Shown one piece after another: positions 8,853 to 17,426 of a DNA stretch of 64,000 nucleotides. A program made the translations under genes and the position numbers. Source of the stretch: JBDWFY01 sp039976075 (lineage in GTDB: Bacteria > Pseudomonadota > Alphaproteobacteria > Rhizobiales > Stappiaceae); the NCBI GenBank assembly GCA_039976075.1, contig JBDWFY010000016.1, positions 1-64,000 of the forward strand, read 5' to 3'. Within the stretch, counting starts at the first letter, position 1. Every line of letters starts with the position of its first letter. Below the pieces are notes generated by a model. The model saw only the letters and a program-made list of their open reading frames with translations. It was not told where the DNA came from and did not search any database.

Positions 8853-10295
8853 CTATCCTATTTCATGCTGTATCAGCGTCAGTTTCGGCTGAACGTAATC
8901 CATCATTCCCAGCCAACTCCCCTCACGACCAAAACCCGACTGTTTTACACCCCCGAAAGGTGCTTCAGGCATTCCGATCGTCATCGTGTTGACGCCAACA
9001 ATACCGCATTCCATCTTGTCTGAGACCCGATGGGCGCGGCCCAGATTTTCAGTAAACAGGAACCCGGCGAGGCCTAGTTCACTGTCATTGGCACGATCAA
9101 TAACGTCCATTTCATCGTCGAACGTTACAATGGGAGCAATGGGACCGAATATCTCCTCGCGCATCAATACATGATCATCGTCTATGTCTGTGACAACAGC
9201 CGGTGAAAAGTAGTTGCCCGCTTCCCTACCTGCCAGAGGCTCGCCGCCGCAATGAACAGTACCGCTCTCCTCAGCTTGTTCCAGCAGTTGCTTTATAGCC
9301 GCCAGACGCTGCCGATTTACCAGTGGTCCCATCTCGGTTTCTGGATCCATCGGATCGCCGAGCCGGATTGATTTCGTCGTTTTTACAAACGCATCGATGA
9401 ATGCAGGCGCAATTTTTCTATGGACGAAAAAGCGGCTGGGCGAAATGCAGATTTGGCCTGCATTTGAGAATTTTCGCTTCGCTGCCAATGCGCCAAGCCG
9501 TGCCCCGTCTACATCATCAAAAACAATGAACGGAGCATGTCCGCCAAGTTCCATCGACATTCGCTTCACGGTCTGAGCGGATGCTCTCAACAGCGTTTTT
9601 CCCACTGGAACAGAGCCCGTGAAGCTGATTTTACGAACCCTGCTGTCTTTCATCAGAACATCGCCGATGCGGGCGCCATCGCCCAGCAACAGTTGCACCA
9701 GACCAGCAGGAGCACCGGCCTCCACAAAACACTCAATCAGTGCACGTAGCGCTCCCGAGCCTTCAACGGCTGGCCGGACAAGAACAGGACACCCAGCCGC
9801 AATAGCTGGTCCCAGTTTGCGGCACACGAGCGAGATCGGAAAATTCCACGCCGTGAATATGCCGACGATGCCGATTGGCTCATAACTTACCAACGCAAAT
9901 TGATCTGGACCCCTTTGACGGATATTTTCACCATTGAGACGACGGGCTTCCTCGGCAAACCATTCAAGATATTTTGCTGACCCTTCTATTTCCCCTCGGG
10001 CCTGGGCCAGCGGCTTGCCTGTTTCCTGCGAGATTGGTATGGCCATATCGTCGACCCTGCCTCGCATGAGTTGTGCGGTTTTGCGGAGCAGCTCACTGCG
10101 CAGGGCCGGAACGGATATACGCCAGTCTTCAAAGGCGGATTGCGCCGCGCCGATAGCCGTCGCAACGTCGGCATCCTCAGTGTTGGGCAGATACCCCAGC
10201 ACGTCCCCCGAACTTGGGTTGATCAGAGGCAAACTCTCGTCGGCGGCGCTTTCCACCCAGGCTCCGGCAATATGATTTTGCAGCAGCTTGTTCAT
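8853..10295 (-). CDS. NAD(P)-dependent aldehyde dehydrogenase (semialdehyde type)
   Basis: A 480-residue aldehyde dehydrogenase of the succinate/alpha-ketoglutarate semialdehyde branch. It has the cofactor segment GIFTAWNFPISLVCRKLGPA, FTGSVPVGK, the general base Glu in MELGGHAPFIV and the catalytic Cys in SNAGQICISPSR. The start codon overlaps the stop of the preceding enolase-superfamily gene by 4 bp, indicating translational coupling. In a Weimberg-type route it would oxidise alpha-ketoglutaric semialdehyde. In a Dahms-type route with the adjacent aldolase it would oxidise glycolaldehyde or lactaldehyde. The absence of a 2-keto-3-deoxy-pentonate dehydratase nearby favours the second reading. 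Confidence 0.88.
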   Translation of the reverse strand: MNKLLQNHIAGAWVESAADESLPLINPSSGDVLGYLPNTEDADVATAIGAAQSAFEDWRISVPALRSELLRKTAQLMRGRVDDMAIPISQETGKPLAQARGEIEGSAKYLEWFAEEARRLNGENIRQRGPDQFALVSYEPIGIVGIFTAWNFPISLVCRKLGPAIAAGCPVLVRPAVEGSGALRALIECFVEAGAPAGLVQLLLGDGARIGDVLMKDSRVRKISFTGSVPVGKTLLRASAQTVKRMSMELGGHAPFIVFDDVDGARLGALAAKRKFSNAGQICISPSRFFVHRKIAPAFIDAFVKTTKSIRLGDPMDPETEMGPLVNRQRLAAIKQLLEQAEESGTVHCGGEPLAGREAGNYFSPAVVTDIDDDHVLMREEIFGPIAPIVTFDDEMDVIDRANDSELGLAGFLFTENLGRAHRVSDKMECGIVGVNTMTIGMPEAPFGGVKQSGFGREGSWLGMMDYVQPKLTLIQHEIG

Positions 10296-11461
10296 GTCGT
10301 TCTCCCCACGCTCAGACTGTCAAAGCGAGTCAGAAAATCGTGGTTCAGAGCGACGCCTAATCCAGGAAGGTCGCGTATTTGAAGCCGGCCGTCTTTGATA
10401 TCCGCCTCATACGGGTTCTGAACAATGTTTTCGCGGCCATCTGTCCAGTAAGGGAAAATTTCCTGAATCAGAAAATTAGGGCATGCAGCGGACAGGTTTA
10501 CGCAAGCCGCTGTAGAAATCGGTCCTCCACAATTATGCGGCTGAAGATAGGCACAATAACTCTCCGACAGACTGGCGATTTTTTGCACTTCGGTGAAACC
10601 ACCAGCGATCCCCAAATCGGGCTGAACCAGTTTCAACGTGCCGTTTTCGAGAAACGGTCGAAAACCGTTGCGCGACCAAAGTCTTTCTCCTCCGGCTAAG
10701 GGCACACTCACAGACCTGGCAACGTCTGCGGCGGCCTCGACATTCAGCGGATCGACAACTTCTTCATAGAAATACGGGTTTAAATCCGCAGCCTTAAGAC
10801 CAAATCGAATGGCATCGGCTGGCCAAAGATTACCGTGGAATTCAACGATGATATCTGCATTGGGCGCGGCTTCTCGGGCAGCAACCACACGCTCCAGCGC
10901 AAGGCTTTCCAACTCGCGCGTCAGAACACGACGCGGATGGGCAGCCTTACCCGTCAGATCTGCTTTGAAGGGATCGAACTTGAATGCCGAATATCCGTCC
11001 TGAACCACGCCGTAGACGGCATCGCGGTACGCTTCCGCCTTGCCAAGCCCTCGATACCAGCCGTTTGCATACAATCGAAGACTGTCTGTCTTGGCACCGC
11101 CGAGTAACGCATGTATTGGCGCACCCAATTTCTTACCCTTGATATCCCAGAGCGCTTCATCAAGAGCACTGACTGCAGCCATGAACACCGCGCCGCCAGA
11201 CAATCCCCAAAAAGTGTTGCGCACCATATTGTCATGATGCTTCTCGATAAGACCGGGGTCGGCACCGATCAGGTATTGCTCTGCCAAATCAAGAAGGACA
11301 TGGGCTGCGCCGCGTCCGCCGATTCCGTAGCATAAACCGATTTCACCGGCGCCGGTCAGGCCCTCGTCGGTTTCAACTTCGACGATCCAGGCATTCTGCC
11401 GCCCTGCCGAGGGGGTTACCGGTAATGTCACGTCAAAGACCGTTACGCGCGTGACTTTCAT
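10292..11461 (-). CDS. Mandelate racemase/enolase-superfamily sugar-acid dehydratase (galactonate dehydratase-like)
   Basis: A 389-residue member of the mandelate racemase subgroup of the enolase superfamily. It has the N-terminal capping domain and a TIM barrel with KFDPF (base region), metal ligands in IIVEFHGN, YFYEEVVDP and PLAGGERL, and a His in YLQPHNCGGP. The EFHG ligand motif and overall arrangement resemble D-galactonate dehydratase and related aldonate dehydratases. It overlaps its neighbours by 4 bp on both sides (ATPase upstream, aldehyde dehydrogenase downstream). The operon therefore has two unrelated dehydratases, suggesting two substrates or two stereoisomers. Exact substrate unknown. 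Confidence 0.85.
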   Translation of the reverse strand: MKVTRVTVFDVTLPVTPSAGRQNAWIVEVETDEGLTGAGEIGLCYGIGGRGAAHVLLDLAEQYLIGADPGLIEKHHDNMVRNTFWGLSGGAVFMAAVSALDEALWDIKGKKLGAPIHALLGGAKTDSLRLYANGWYRGLGKAEAYRDAVYGVVQDGYSAFKFDPFKADLTGKAAHPRRVLTRELESLALERVVAAREAAPNADIIVEFHGNLWPADAIRFGLKAADLNPYFYEEVVDPLNVEAAADVARSVSVPLAGGERLWSRNGFRPFLENGTLKLVQPDLGIAGGFTEVQKIASLSESYCAYLQPHNCGGPISTAACVNLSAACPNFLIQEIFPYWTDGRENIVQNPYEADIKDGRLQIRDLPGLGVALNHDFLTRFDSLSVGRTT

Positions 11462-12594
11462 GCTGCTGAACTCTCAATGAGGTTTTCGCGAAATCGAATA
11501 CGCATCTCGCTCCCGGGATCGAAGAAACGAAATTTCTCTTCGGAAACTGCAATCTGGATATTGTCACCGGGCGACAGATTGCTGGCATCACGCATCTTGC
11601 AGTTGATGCCCACATCAGCGATCGACAACGCCACAAGATCTTCGGCGCCTGTGGGTTCAATGACATCGACTACGGCAGAGAAAACCGCTTCATTGTGGGC
11701 GGCTGGGTATCCATCGGAAACGAGGCGTAAATCCTCCGGCCGGACACCGCAAATGAGATCTCGCCCATCTTGCGGATAATCGAGTTTGGCGCTGAGGGAG
11801 ACCGACTGTTCCGGTGCGGGAACAAGTGTCATTTGTGTAGCACCATCATGCCTCTCAATCCGAACGGGAATGAAATTCATGGACGGAGAACCGATGAACT
11901 GGGCCACAAAGAGATTTGACGGGTCATCATAGACAACGCGCGGGACGTCCAATTGTTGGATCTCGCCATCGCGCATAACGGCAATACGGCTTGCCAACGT
12001 CATTGCTTCGATCTGATCGTGCGTGACGTAAATCATCGTCTTGCCGAGCCGTGCGTGGAGTTTCTTGATTTCAGTACGCATTTCAACCCTGAGCTTCGCA
12101 TCAAGGTTGGACAGGGGTTCGTCAAGCAGAAAGACTTCCGGGCGGCGCACCAGGGCCCTTCCCATCGCGACACGCTGACGTTGACCGCCAGATAGTTGAC
12201 TTGGCTTGCGATCCAAAAGTTCGCCGATCTGCAGCAGCTCAGCGACATCACCGATGGCTTGCTCTCGCGCCTCTTTGGCGACTTTCCGCATCTCAAGCCC
12301 AAACGATATATTCTGCCTGACCGTCATTGTCGGATAGAGCGCATAAGACTGAAAAACCATCGCGATGTCTCGATCCCGCGGATGCTTTCGCGTTACTTCG
12401 TTGTCGCCGATAAAAATGTGTCCGGACGTGGTTTTGTCGAGCCCGGCAATCATGCTCAGAAGTGTGGACTTGCCGCAGCCTGAAGGGCCAACCAGAACGA
12501 GTAGTTCCCCGTCATTCACGTCGATATCCATTTCCTTCAAAACAACCAGCGATCCGTAAGATTTTTTGAGCGCTTTGATATTGATCGTCGCCAT
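11458..12594 (-). CDS. Sugar ABC transporter ATP-binding protein (UgpC/MalK family)
   Basis: A 378-residue ATPase that powers sugar import from the cytoplasmic face. It contains Walker A (GPSGCGKST), the Q-loop in MVFQSYALYPTMTV, the ABC signature LSGGQRQRVAMGRALVRRP, Walker B FLLDEPLSNLDA, the H-loop YVTHDQIEAM, and the C-terminal MalK-type TOBE/OB domain (residues about 240-370). The start lies 3 bp after the upstream permease stop. UgpC/MsmX-type ATPases often serve several permease pairs, which matters here because the importer at 17427-20510 has none. Confidence 0.93.
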   Translation of the reverse strand: MATINIKALKKSYGSLVVLKEMDIDVNDGELLVLVGPSGCGKSTLLSMIAGLDKTTSGHIFIGDNEVTRKHPRDRDIAMVFQSYALYPTMTVRQNISFGLEMRKVAKEAREQAIGDVAELLQIGELLDRKPSQLSGGQRQRVAMGRALVRRPEVFLLDEPLSNLDAKLRVEMRTEIKKLHARLGKTMIYVTHDQIEAMTLASRIAVMRDGEIQQLDVPRVVYDDPSNLFVAQFIGSPSMNFIPVRIERHDGATQMTLVPAPEQSVSLSAKLDYPQDGRDLICGVRPEDLRLVSDGYPAAHNEAVFSAVVDVIEPTGAEDLVALSIADVGINCKMRDASNLSPGDNIQIAVSEEKFRFFDPGSEMRIRFRENLIESSAA

Positions 12595-12597
12595 GGT

Positions 12598-13491
12598 TTA
12601 TCCTTTCAGAGAGCCGGACGTCAGACCCCGTACGAAGTACTTTCCGGCAACGATGTAGACGGCGAGGGTTGGTAGAGCAGCAATGACAACGGCGGCGGCT
12701 TCCACCCCGTAGTCCCGGATACCACCCTTGGGTCCGGTTACTGCGTAAAGTGCGGCGGTGATAGGCAGATCTGTGCCGGTGGTGAACGTTGCGCCATACA
12801 GGAATTCATTCCAGATATGCGTGAATTGCCAAATAACCGTCACGACGATGATGGGTGGAGATAGCGGAACAATGATACGCCAGAAGACTGCAAAGAAACC
12901 TGCTCCGTCAATGCGCGCGGCGCTGATGATTTCATCCGGAATCTGCACGTAGAAATTTCGGAAAAACAACGTGGTGAAGGCCAGCCCATAAAGATTGTGA
13001 ATGAGGACCAAACCCCAGATATTCGTTGCGCTTAGAAGGCCCAGAAGTTGCGCTGTTGGCAAAAGAAACAATTGAGCAGGCAGGAAAATTCCGAATATTG
13101 TCGCAGCAAAAAAGAACTCGGAACCTCTGAACTTATATTTGGTCAGCGCATAACCTGTTATGGCCCCCAATGCGGTCGATATCACGGTCGCCGGAATCAC
13201 CAGCTTTACTGAATTCCAGAAGTAAGGTGCCATGCCACGACAGTCGGTCCCGACGCAACTCTCGTTGAACGCCACCCACCAGGCACGAAGCGATACTTCG
13301 GACGGTAATGCCAGAACGCCATTTTTCAGGATTTCTTCCTGTCCACGCAAGGAAGTGAGCAGAACGATCGCAAGTGGAACAATGAAAAAGAAACCGAGCA
13401 AGACGAGACCGGCATAGAGCACAAATCGCCAAAACATGGCGCCAAGTTCCTGAGAGCTTGGGAGGGTTTGTTCCGTGGTTGCAATGGTCAT
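12598..13491 (-). CDS. Sugar ABC transporter permease (MalG/GtsC-like)
   Basis: A 297-residue inner-membrane permease with six predicted hydrophobic segments. The coupling EAA loop reads ISAARIDGAGFFAVFWRIIVPLSPP (given as one motif of which the SAARIDGAG core is diagnostic). It overlaps the upstream permease by 4 bp (ATGA). A cysteine-containing periplasmic loop (CVGTDCRGM, residues about 80) is typical of the glucose/mannose-type Gts permeases. It pairs with 13488-14408 in the first importer. Confidence 0.92.
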   Translation of the reverse strand: MTIATTEQTLPSSQELGAMFWRFVLYAGLVLLGFFFIVPLAIVLLTSLRGQEEILKNGVLALPSEVSLRAWWVAFNESCVGTDCRGMAPYFWNSVKLVIPATVISTALGAITGYALTKYKFRGSEFFFAATIFGIFLPAQLFLLPTAQLLGLLSATNIWGLVLIHNLYGLAFTTLFFRNFYVQIPDEIISAARIDGAGFFAVFWRIIVPLSPPIIVVTVIWQFTHIWNEFLYGATFTTGTDLPITAALYAVTGPKGGIRDYGVEAAAVVIAALPTLAVYIVAGKYFVRGLTSGSLKG

Positions 13492-14408
13492 TGTGCGACC
13501 CTCTTCCGGAAAATCAATTGATAGCCGTAGTAGATCGCCATGAGGACAAATAACAAAAGCAGCATGTAAACAGCGGCAACCGTCGCCATCCCTATCTGCC
13601 CCCGGTTAAACATCATGTCCCGCACGAAGATCGACGGTACGTCGGTTGCATAACCGGGTCCGCCTTCGGTGAGGGCAAGAATGATATCGAAAGCTTTCAA
13701 CGCCCACTGCGAGAGAATGAAGAAGACGGCGACAAAAATCGGAGCGATGGAGGGCAGAATGATCCGACGGTAGATGGTCGCCATCGATGCGCCGTCGACC
13801 ATCGCAGCATTGATAATGTCGCGATTGACAGTGCGAAGACCGGCCAACACCAGCGCCATTACGAACCCGGCATGCTGCCAGCTTTGCGCTATGATCACCG
13901 TATAGATCGCACGGTCCTTTCTGGCGATCCAGTCGAAGACGAAACTTTCAAACCCAAGACCGTGCATCAGATTTTCGACCCCGGTGCTGGGATTTAAAAT
14001 CCAGCGCCAAACCGTTCCGGCAACCACAAACGAAACAGCCATCGGATAAAGATAGATCGCACGAAAAATGCTTTCGTTCTTTACGTTCTGGTCGATCATA
14101 ATCGCCATGGCGACACCCAATCCGCCGCAAACAACGATATAAAGGGGAGCAAAGATGAACAGATTTCCGGTGGCAACTTGCCAACGTGGAAAACGCCAGA
14201 TTTTGAAATAGTTTTCCAAGCCAATCAGGTCAGTGCCGGGGAACAATGTACTGTCAGTAAAGGACATGAATATTGTCCAGAACAGAAAGATAAATGTTCC
14301 GATCAAAGTGATGATGAATGCAGGCGTGAGTGACACAAAAAGCGCAAGCTTTTCCTGCAACGCGCTATCTATTTTGGGCTGTGACGACTTCACTGCAGTA
14401 TTGTTCAT
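13488..14408 (-). CDS. Sugar ABC transporter permease (MalF/GtsB-like)
   Basis: A 306-residue inner-membrane permease. It has an N-terminal cytoplasmic stretch, six hydrophobic segments and the EAA coupling loop NAAMVDGASMATIYRRIILP near residue 205. It follows the binding-protein gene after 67 bp and overlaps the next permease by 4 bp. This is the first partner of the permease pair of the sugar importer in the sugar-acid operon. Family assignment is firm; substrate is inferred only from the catabolic neighbours. Confidence 0.92.
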   Translation of the reverse strand: MNNTAVKSSQPKIDSALQEKLALFVSLTPAFIITLIGTFIFLFWTIFMSFTDSTLFPGTDLIGLENYFKIWRFPRWQVATGNLFIFAPLYIVVCGGLGVAMAIMIDQNVKNESIFRAIYLYPMAVSFVVAGTVWRWILNPSTGVENLMHGLGFESFVFDWIARKDRAIYTVIIAQSWQHAGFVMALVLAGLRTVNRDIINAAMVDGASMATIYRRIILPSIAPIFVAVFFILSQWALKAFDIILALTEGGPGYATDVPSIFVRDMMFNRGQIGMATVAAVYMLLLLFVLMAIYYGYQLIFRKRVAQ

Positions 14409-14475
14409 GTCAGGGCTGATGTTTCCGGTTGAAAGAACGCCCGCGCCGAGTAATTCTTGGCACGGACGTCTGTAG

Positions 14476-15729
14476 TTAGCGGGTCAATTCGACAGACAAA
14501 CGAATTGCTTCCGCCCCTTCTTCGGGCGTCTGGTCGGAGTTGATGTACTCACTGACAGCGTCGATGATACCGGCTCTGATGTTGTTATTGACTGCCATCG
14601 AATGCGCCATGCTCTTGACCATCGTGCCACTTTCAACCGCAGCATCCAAATCGGTCCGCGCCTGTTTCTGACAATCTGAAAAGTCCTCAAGCGACACATC
14701 CGTCCGAGGAGGAATCGAGCCCTTTGCCTGGTTGAACGCATGCTGGAAGTCCTTGGACATACCAATTTTTGCAAAAAGCTCCTGCCCGGCGATTTCCTGT
14801 TTTGGCTCAACCTGGAAAAAGGCAATGGAGTCTGCGTTCAGGATAAAACCCTTTTCGCCGTTCGACATCGGGGTTGGTATACAGACATAGTCTGCACCTT
14901 GTTCTGCACCGGCCTTGTCAAATGCACCCAGGATCCAGTCACCCATGAACTGGAAACCTGCATCACCCTTCACCACCATTGCTGCAGTCGCTTCGTAGTC
15001 CCGGCCCGGCATACCGGAATCGGTCCATCCGACCATCCGCCGGATCTGCTCAAGCGTTGAAATCATCTCCGGCGCTTTCAGCGCTTCCTCGTCAAGCTCC
15101 ACAAATGCTTTTTGATACCATTCAACGCCGTGGCCGAACGCTACGGCTTCAAACATGGTAATTTCCTGCCACTTCTGGCCACCCAGTGCGACAGGCGTAA
15201 TCCCCGCTGCAGCCATTTTTTCAGCAGTGGCATTGAATTCGTCCCAGTTGGTCGGGACTTCCGCACCCACAGCTTTCAGTGCCTTCGGGCTGGCGTACAT
15301 CCAGTCGATCCGATGGATGGTCACAGGAACCGCTACATACTTGCCATCGTGCTGCATGATTGTCTGTAGCAGCGGTGGCAAAAGTTCGTTCCAGTTCTCT
15401 TCAGCAGCAACGTTGTCAACACCGCGAAGAACGCCCAGCTCGCCCCATTCCTGGATGTCCGGACCCTTTAGCTGCACCGCTCCGGGTGGATTGCCTGCAA
15501 GAGCGCGCGCACGCAAAGTTGTCAATGCGCTTGCCCCTTCACCGGCGACAGTTGTATCGCGCCAGACGCCACCCTCTTCTTCGAATTTGTCTTTCATTTT
15601 CTGGACCACGCGTGCCGAAGCACCGTCCCACCAATGAAGCAGCTCTATTTCCGGTTTGTCTTCTGCCAAAGCGGCAAAAGGTGTCGCACAGCCCAACAGC
15701 GCTGCGAGCACGAGTTTCCGAACACTCAT
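14476..15729 (-). CDS. Sugar ABC transporter substrate-binding protein
   Basis: A 417-residue periplasmic binding protein (extracellular solute-binding family 1, glucose/mannose GtsA-like). The start at ATG 15729 is chosen because GGGAGGAAATT precedes it. A six-residue longer form from 15747 would place the ribosome site inside the gene. The signal peptide MSVRKLVLAALLGCATPF ends at ALA. The mature part begins EDKPEIELLHWWDG, the aromatic-rich opening of sugar binders, with LRARALAGNPPGAVQLKG and GDAGFQFMGDWILGAF further on. First gene of the ten-gene operon, expressed from the 15730-15891 region shared with the GntR gene. Confidence 0.93.
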   Translation of the reverse strand: MSVRKLVLAALLGCATPFAALAEDKPEIELLHWWDGASARVVQKMKDKFEEEGGVWRDTTVAGEGASALTTLRARALAGNPPGAVQLKGPDIQEWGELGVLRGVDNVAAEENWNELLPPLLQTIMQHDGKYVAVPVTIHRIDWMYASPKALKAVGAEVPTNWDEFNATAEKMAAAGITPVALGGQKWQEITMFEAVAFGHGVEWYQKAFVELDEEALKAPEMISTLEQIRRMVGWTDSGMPGRDYEATAAMVVKGDAGFQFMGDWILGAFDKAGAEQGADYVCIPTPMSNGEKGFILNADSIAFFQVEPKQEIAGQELFAKIGMSKDFQHAFNQAKGSIPPRTDVSLEDFSDCQKQARTDLDAAVESGTMVKSMAHSMAVNNNIRAGIIDAVSEYINSDQTPEEGAEAIRLSVELTR

Positions 15730-15799
15730 AATTTCCTCCCGATCCATAAACCAAACTTACAATCATAAGTTCAGTCTTAGGATTCACCATAATTTCTCA

Positions 15800-15832
15800 A
15801 ATTGTCAATAATTTATTTTTTTATGGACAATT
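15800..15832. promoter_or_regulatory. Candidate operator between the sugar operon and its GntR regulator
   Basis: AATTGTC (15800-15806) and GACAATT (15826-15832) form a perfect 7-bp inverted repeat separated by 19 AT-rich bases, in the 162-bp divergent promoter region. FadR-type GntR proteins bind short palindromes in such regions. The wide spacing means each arm could instead be part of a promoter (TTGACA is read on the minus strand at 15803-15808). Operator role is inferred. Confidence 0.4.
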
Positions 15833-15891
15833 CATAATTTTTATCGATAAAGTTGCATGATGCTCTCAGACGGAAAATCTGGAACCATTTT

Positions 15892-16602
15892 ATGCTGAAA
15901 CCTAATGTCCAGACGACGCTTAGCCCGCGTTACTACAAACTTACGAACCAGATCCGTGAAGATCTTGTTCGAGGTGAATTTCAGCCTGGCCAGCGTATGA
16001 AAATGAATGAGTTGGCAGTCCGTTACGACACAGGACCTAACACCGTTAGAGAAGCGTTGCAGCAGCTGAGCGGCGAAGGCTGGATTATTCTGGAGCCGAA
16101 CAAAGGGGCCGTTGTCCGCCCTCTGACCAGTCAGGTGATCAAGGACATTTATGAGATGCGGGAGGTTCTTGAAATATGCACGGCGCGCAAGTTCGTCGAC
16201 AACGCTTCAAACAACCACCTAAAGGAACTATCCGACATTCAGGACCGCTTTGAAGAAGCAGCCAAGCAGTCCAACTTTGTGGAATGTTCTCTGATGAACA
16301 GCGCGTTTCATCGATACATCAATCATAATGCCGGAAACCATGAAATCACTGAAACGGTCGAAAAATACAGCCGTCTGATGGGTTCCATTCGGCGATATAT
16401 TGGGTATGGCGACGGTCGCGCCGATCAGGTTGCAAAGGAACACCGTGACCTGATCAACGCTTTTCAGCAACGCGACGCGAATAAGGCAGCCGGAATTATA
16501 TCCGCTCACCTTAAAGCTTCATGCGTCGATATCCTTGAACATTACCTGGCTGCGGAGGACCTTGAATCGCAGCCGAGCAAAGCAGTTTCGGCCAGCGCCT
16601 GA
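15892..16602 (+). CDS. GntR-family transcriptional regulator, FadR/FCD subfamily
   Basis: A 236-residue repressor. The N-terminal winged helix (LTNQIREDLVRGEFQPGQRM, then DTGPNTVREALQQLSGEGW) is followed by an FCD ligand domain whose metal or ligand histidines are visible in NSAFHRYINH, AKEHRDLI and ISAHLKAS. The start at ATG 15892 is preferred over an in-frame TTG at 15853. It is divergent from the sugar-acid operon and 4 bp ahead of the SDR gene, so it most likely senses a sugar acid or 2-keto-3-deoxy intermediate and represses both units. The effector is inferred, not seen. Confidence 0.9.
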   Translation: MLKPNVQTTLSPRYYKLTNQIREDLVRGEFQPGQRMKMNELAVRYDTGPNTVREALQQLSGEGWIILEPNKGAVVRPLTSQVIKDIYEMREVLEICTARKFVDNASNNHLKELSDIQDRFEEAAKQSNFVECSLMNSAFHRYINHNAGNHEITETVEKYSRLMGSIRRYIGYGDGRADQVAKEHRDLINAFQQRDANKAAGIISAHLKASCVDILEHYLAAEDLESQPSKAVSASA

Positions 16603-16606
16603 ACAC

Positions 16607-17362
16607 ATGGCCCAATCGCCCAACTATCCATGTTTATCCGGAAAATGTGCCGTCCTGACAGGTGGTGCAGGTGGTATTGGACGAGCGATCCTCAGCAAGC
16701 TGCACCGGCACGGGACCAAGGTGTTCGTGCTTGACCGGGACAAATCCATCCATTCCATCATCCAGGAACAGTTCCCATCAGGCGAGTTGACCCCCCGTTT
16801 CCTGGCGTGCGACCTGCTGGATATCAATGCCCTGAAGACCACCATCCAGACCATCGGCGATCAGGAAAGCCGAATTGATTTTGTTATCAATTGCGCCGGT
16901 GATGATACACGCCATGAGTGGATGGATGTTGACGCTGCCGCCTGGGACGAATGTCAGAATTTGAACTTGCGGCACGTGTTCTTTGCCGCTCAGTCTGCAC
17001 AGCCCTTCATGGGAGAAGGGAGCGCCGTCGTCAATCTTGGATCCAAGACTGCCGTAAACAAGAAGGCCGGTCTTATTGGGTACGCAACTGCCAAGGCGGG
17101 AATAATGGGACTGACGGGAAGTCTTGCCCGCGAGTTCGGCCAATGGGGCATCCGCGTAAACTGCGTCATGCCGGGATTGGTTGAGACAAAACGCAACTAT
17201 GACCGATGGATAACACCCGATGTTGAAGACCAGGTCCTTCAACGACAGTGTATCAAGTCGATCTGTCAGCCGGAGGACGTATCCGATCTGGTTGCATTCT
17301 TATGCTCCTCCCAGAGCCGTATGATAACCGGACAAACCATCGCTATCGATGGCGGCAGTTAA
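16607..17362 (+). CDS. Short-chain dehydrogenase, probable sugar 1-dehydrogenase
   Basis: A 251-residue classical SDR. The cofactor motif TGGAGGIGRAI lies near residue 20, NCAG after the fourth strand, the catalytic Ser in VVNLGSKTAVN, Tyr-Lys in IGYATAKAG, and the C-terminal GQTIAIDGGS. The segment after the active site (PGLVETKRNYDRWITPD followed by LQRQCIK) resembles bacterial xylose, arabinose and galactose 1-dehydrogenases of the Caulobacter type. The reaction would be sugar to aldonolactone, feeding the SMP-30 lactonase at the far end of the divergent operon. The start at 16607 follows the GntR stop by 4 bp. Which sugar is oxidised is open. Confidence 0.85.
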   Translation: MAQSPNYPCLSGKCAVLTGGAGGIGRAILSKLHRHGTKVFVLDRDKSIHSIIQEQFPSGELTPRFLACDLLDINALKTTIQTIGDQESRIDFVINCAGDDTRHEWMDVDAAAWDECQNLNLRHVFFAAQSAQPFMGEGSAVVNLGSKTAVNKKAGLIGYATAKAGIMGLTGSLAREFGQWGIRVNCVMPGLVETKRNYDRWITPDVEDQVLQRQCIKSICQPEDVSDLVAFLCSSQSRMITGQTIAIDGGS

Positions 17363-17426
17363 CGCCCGATCTCAATCATTCCGAACTGGGTGCAATCCTC
17401 CCAATTTTTAAACTCACGGAAAACCG

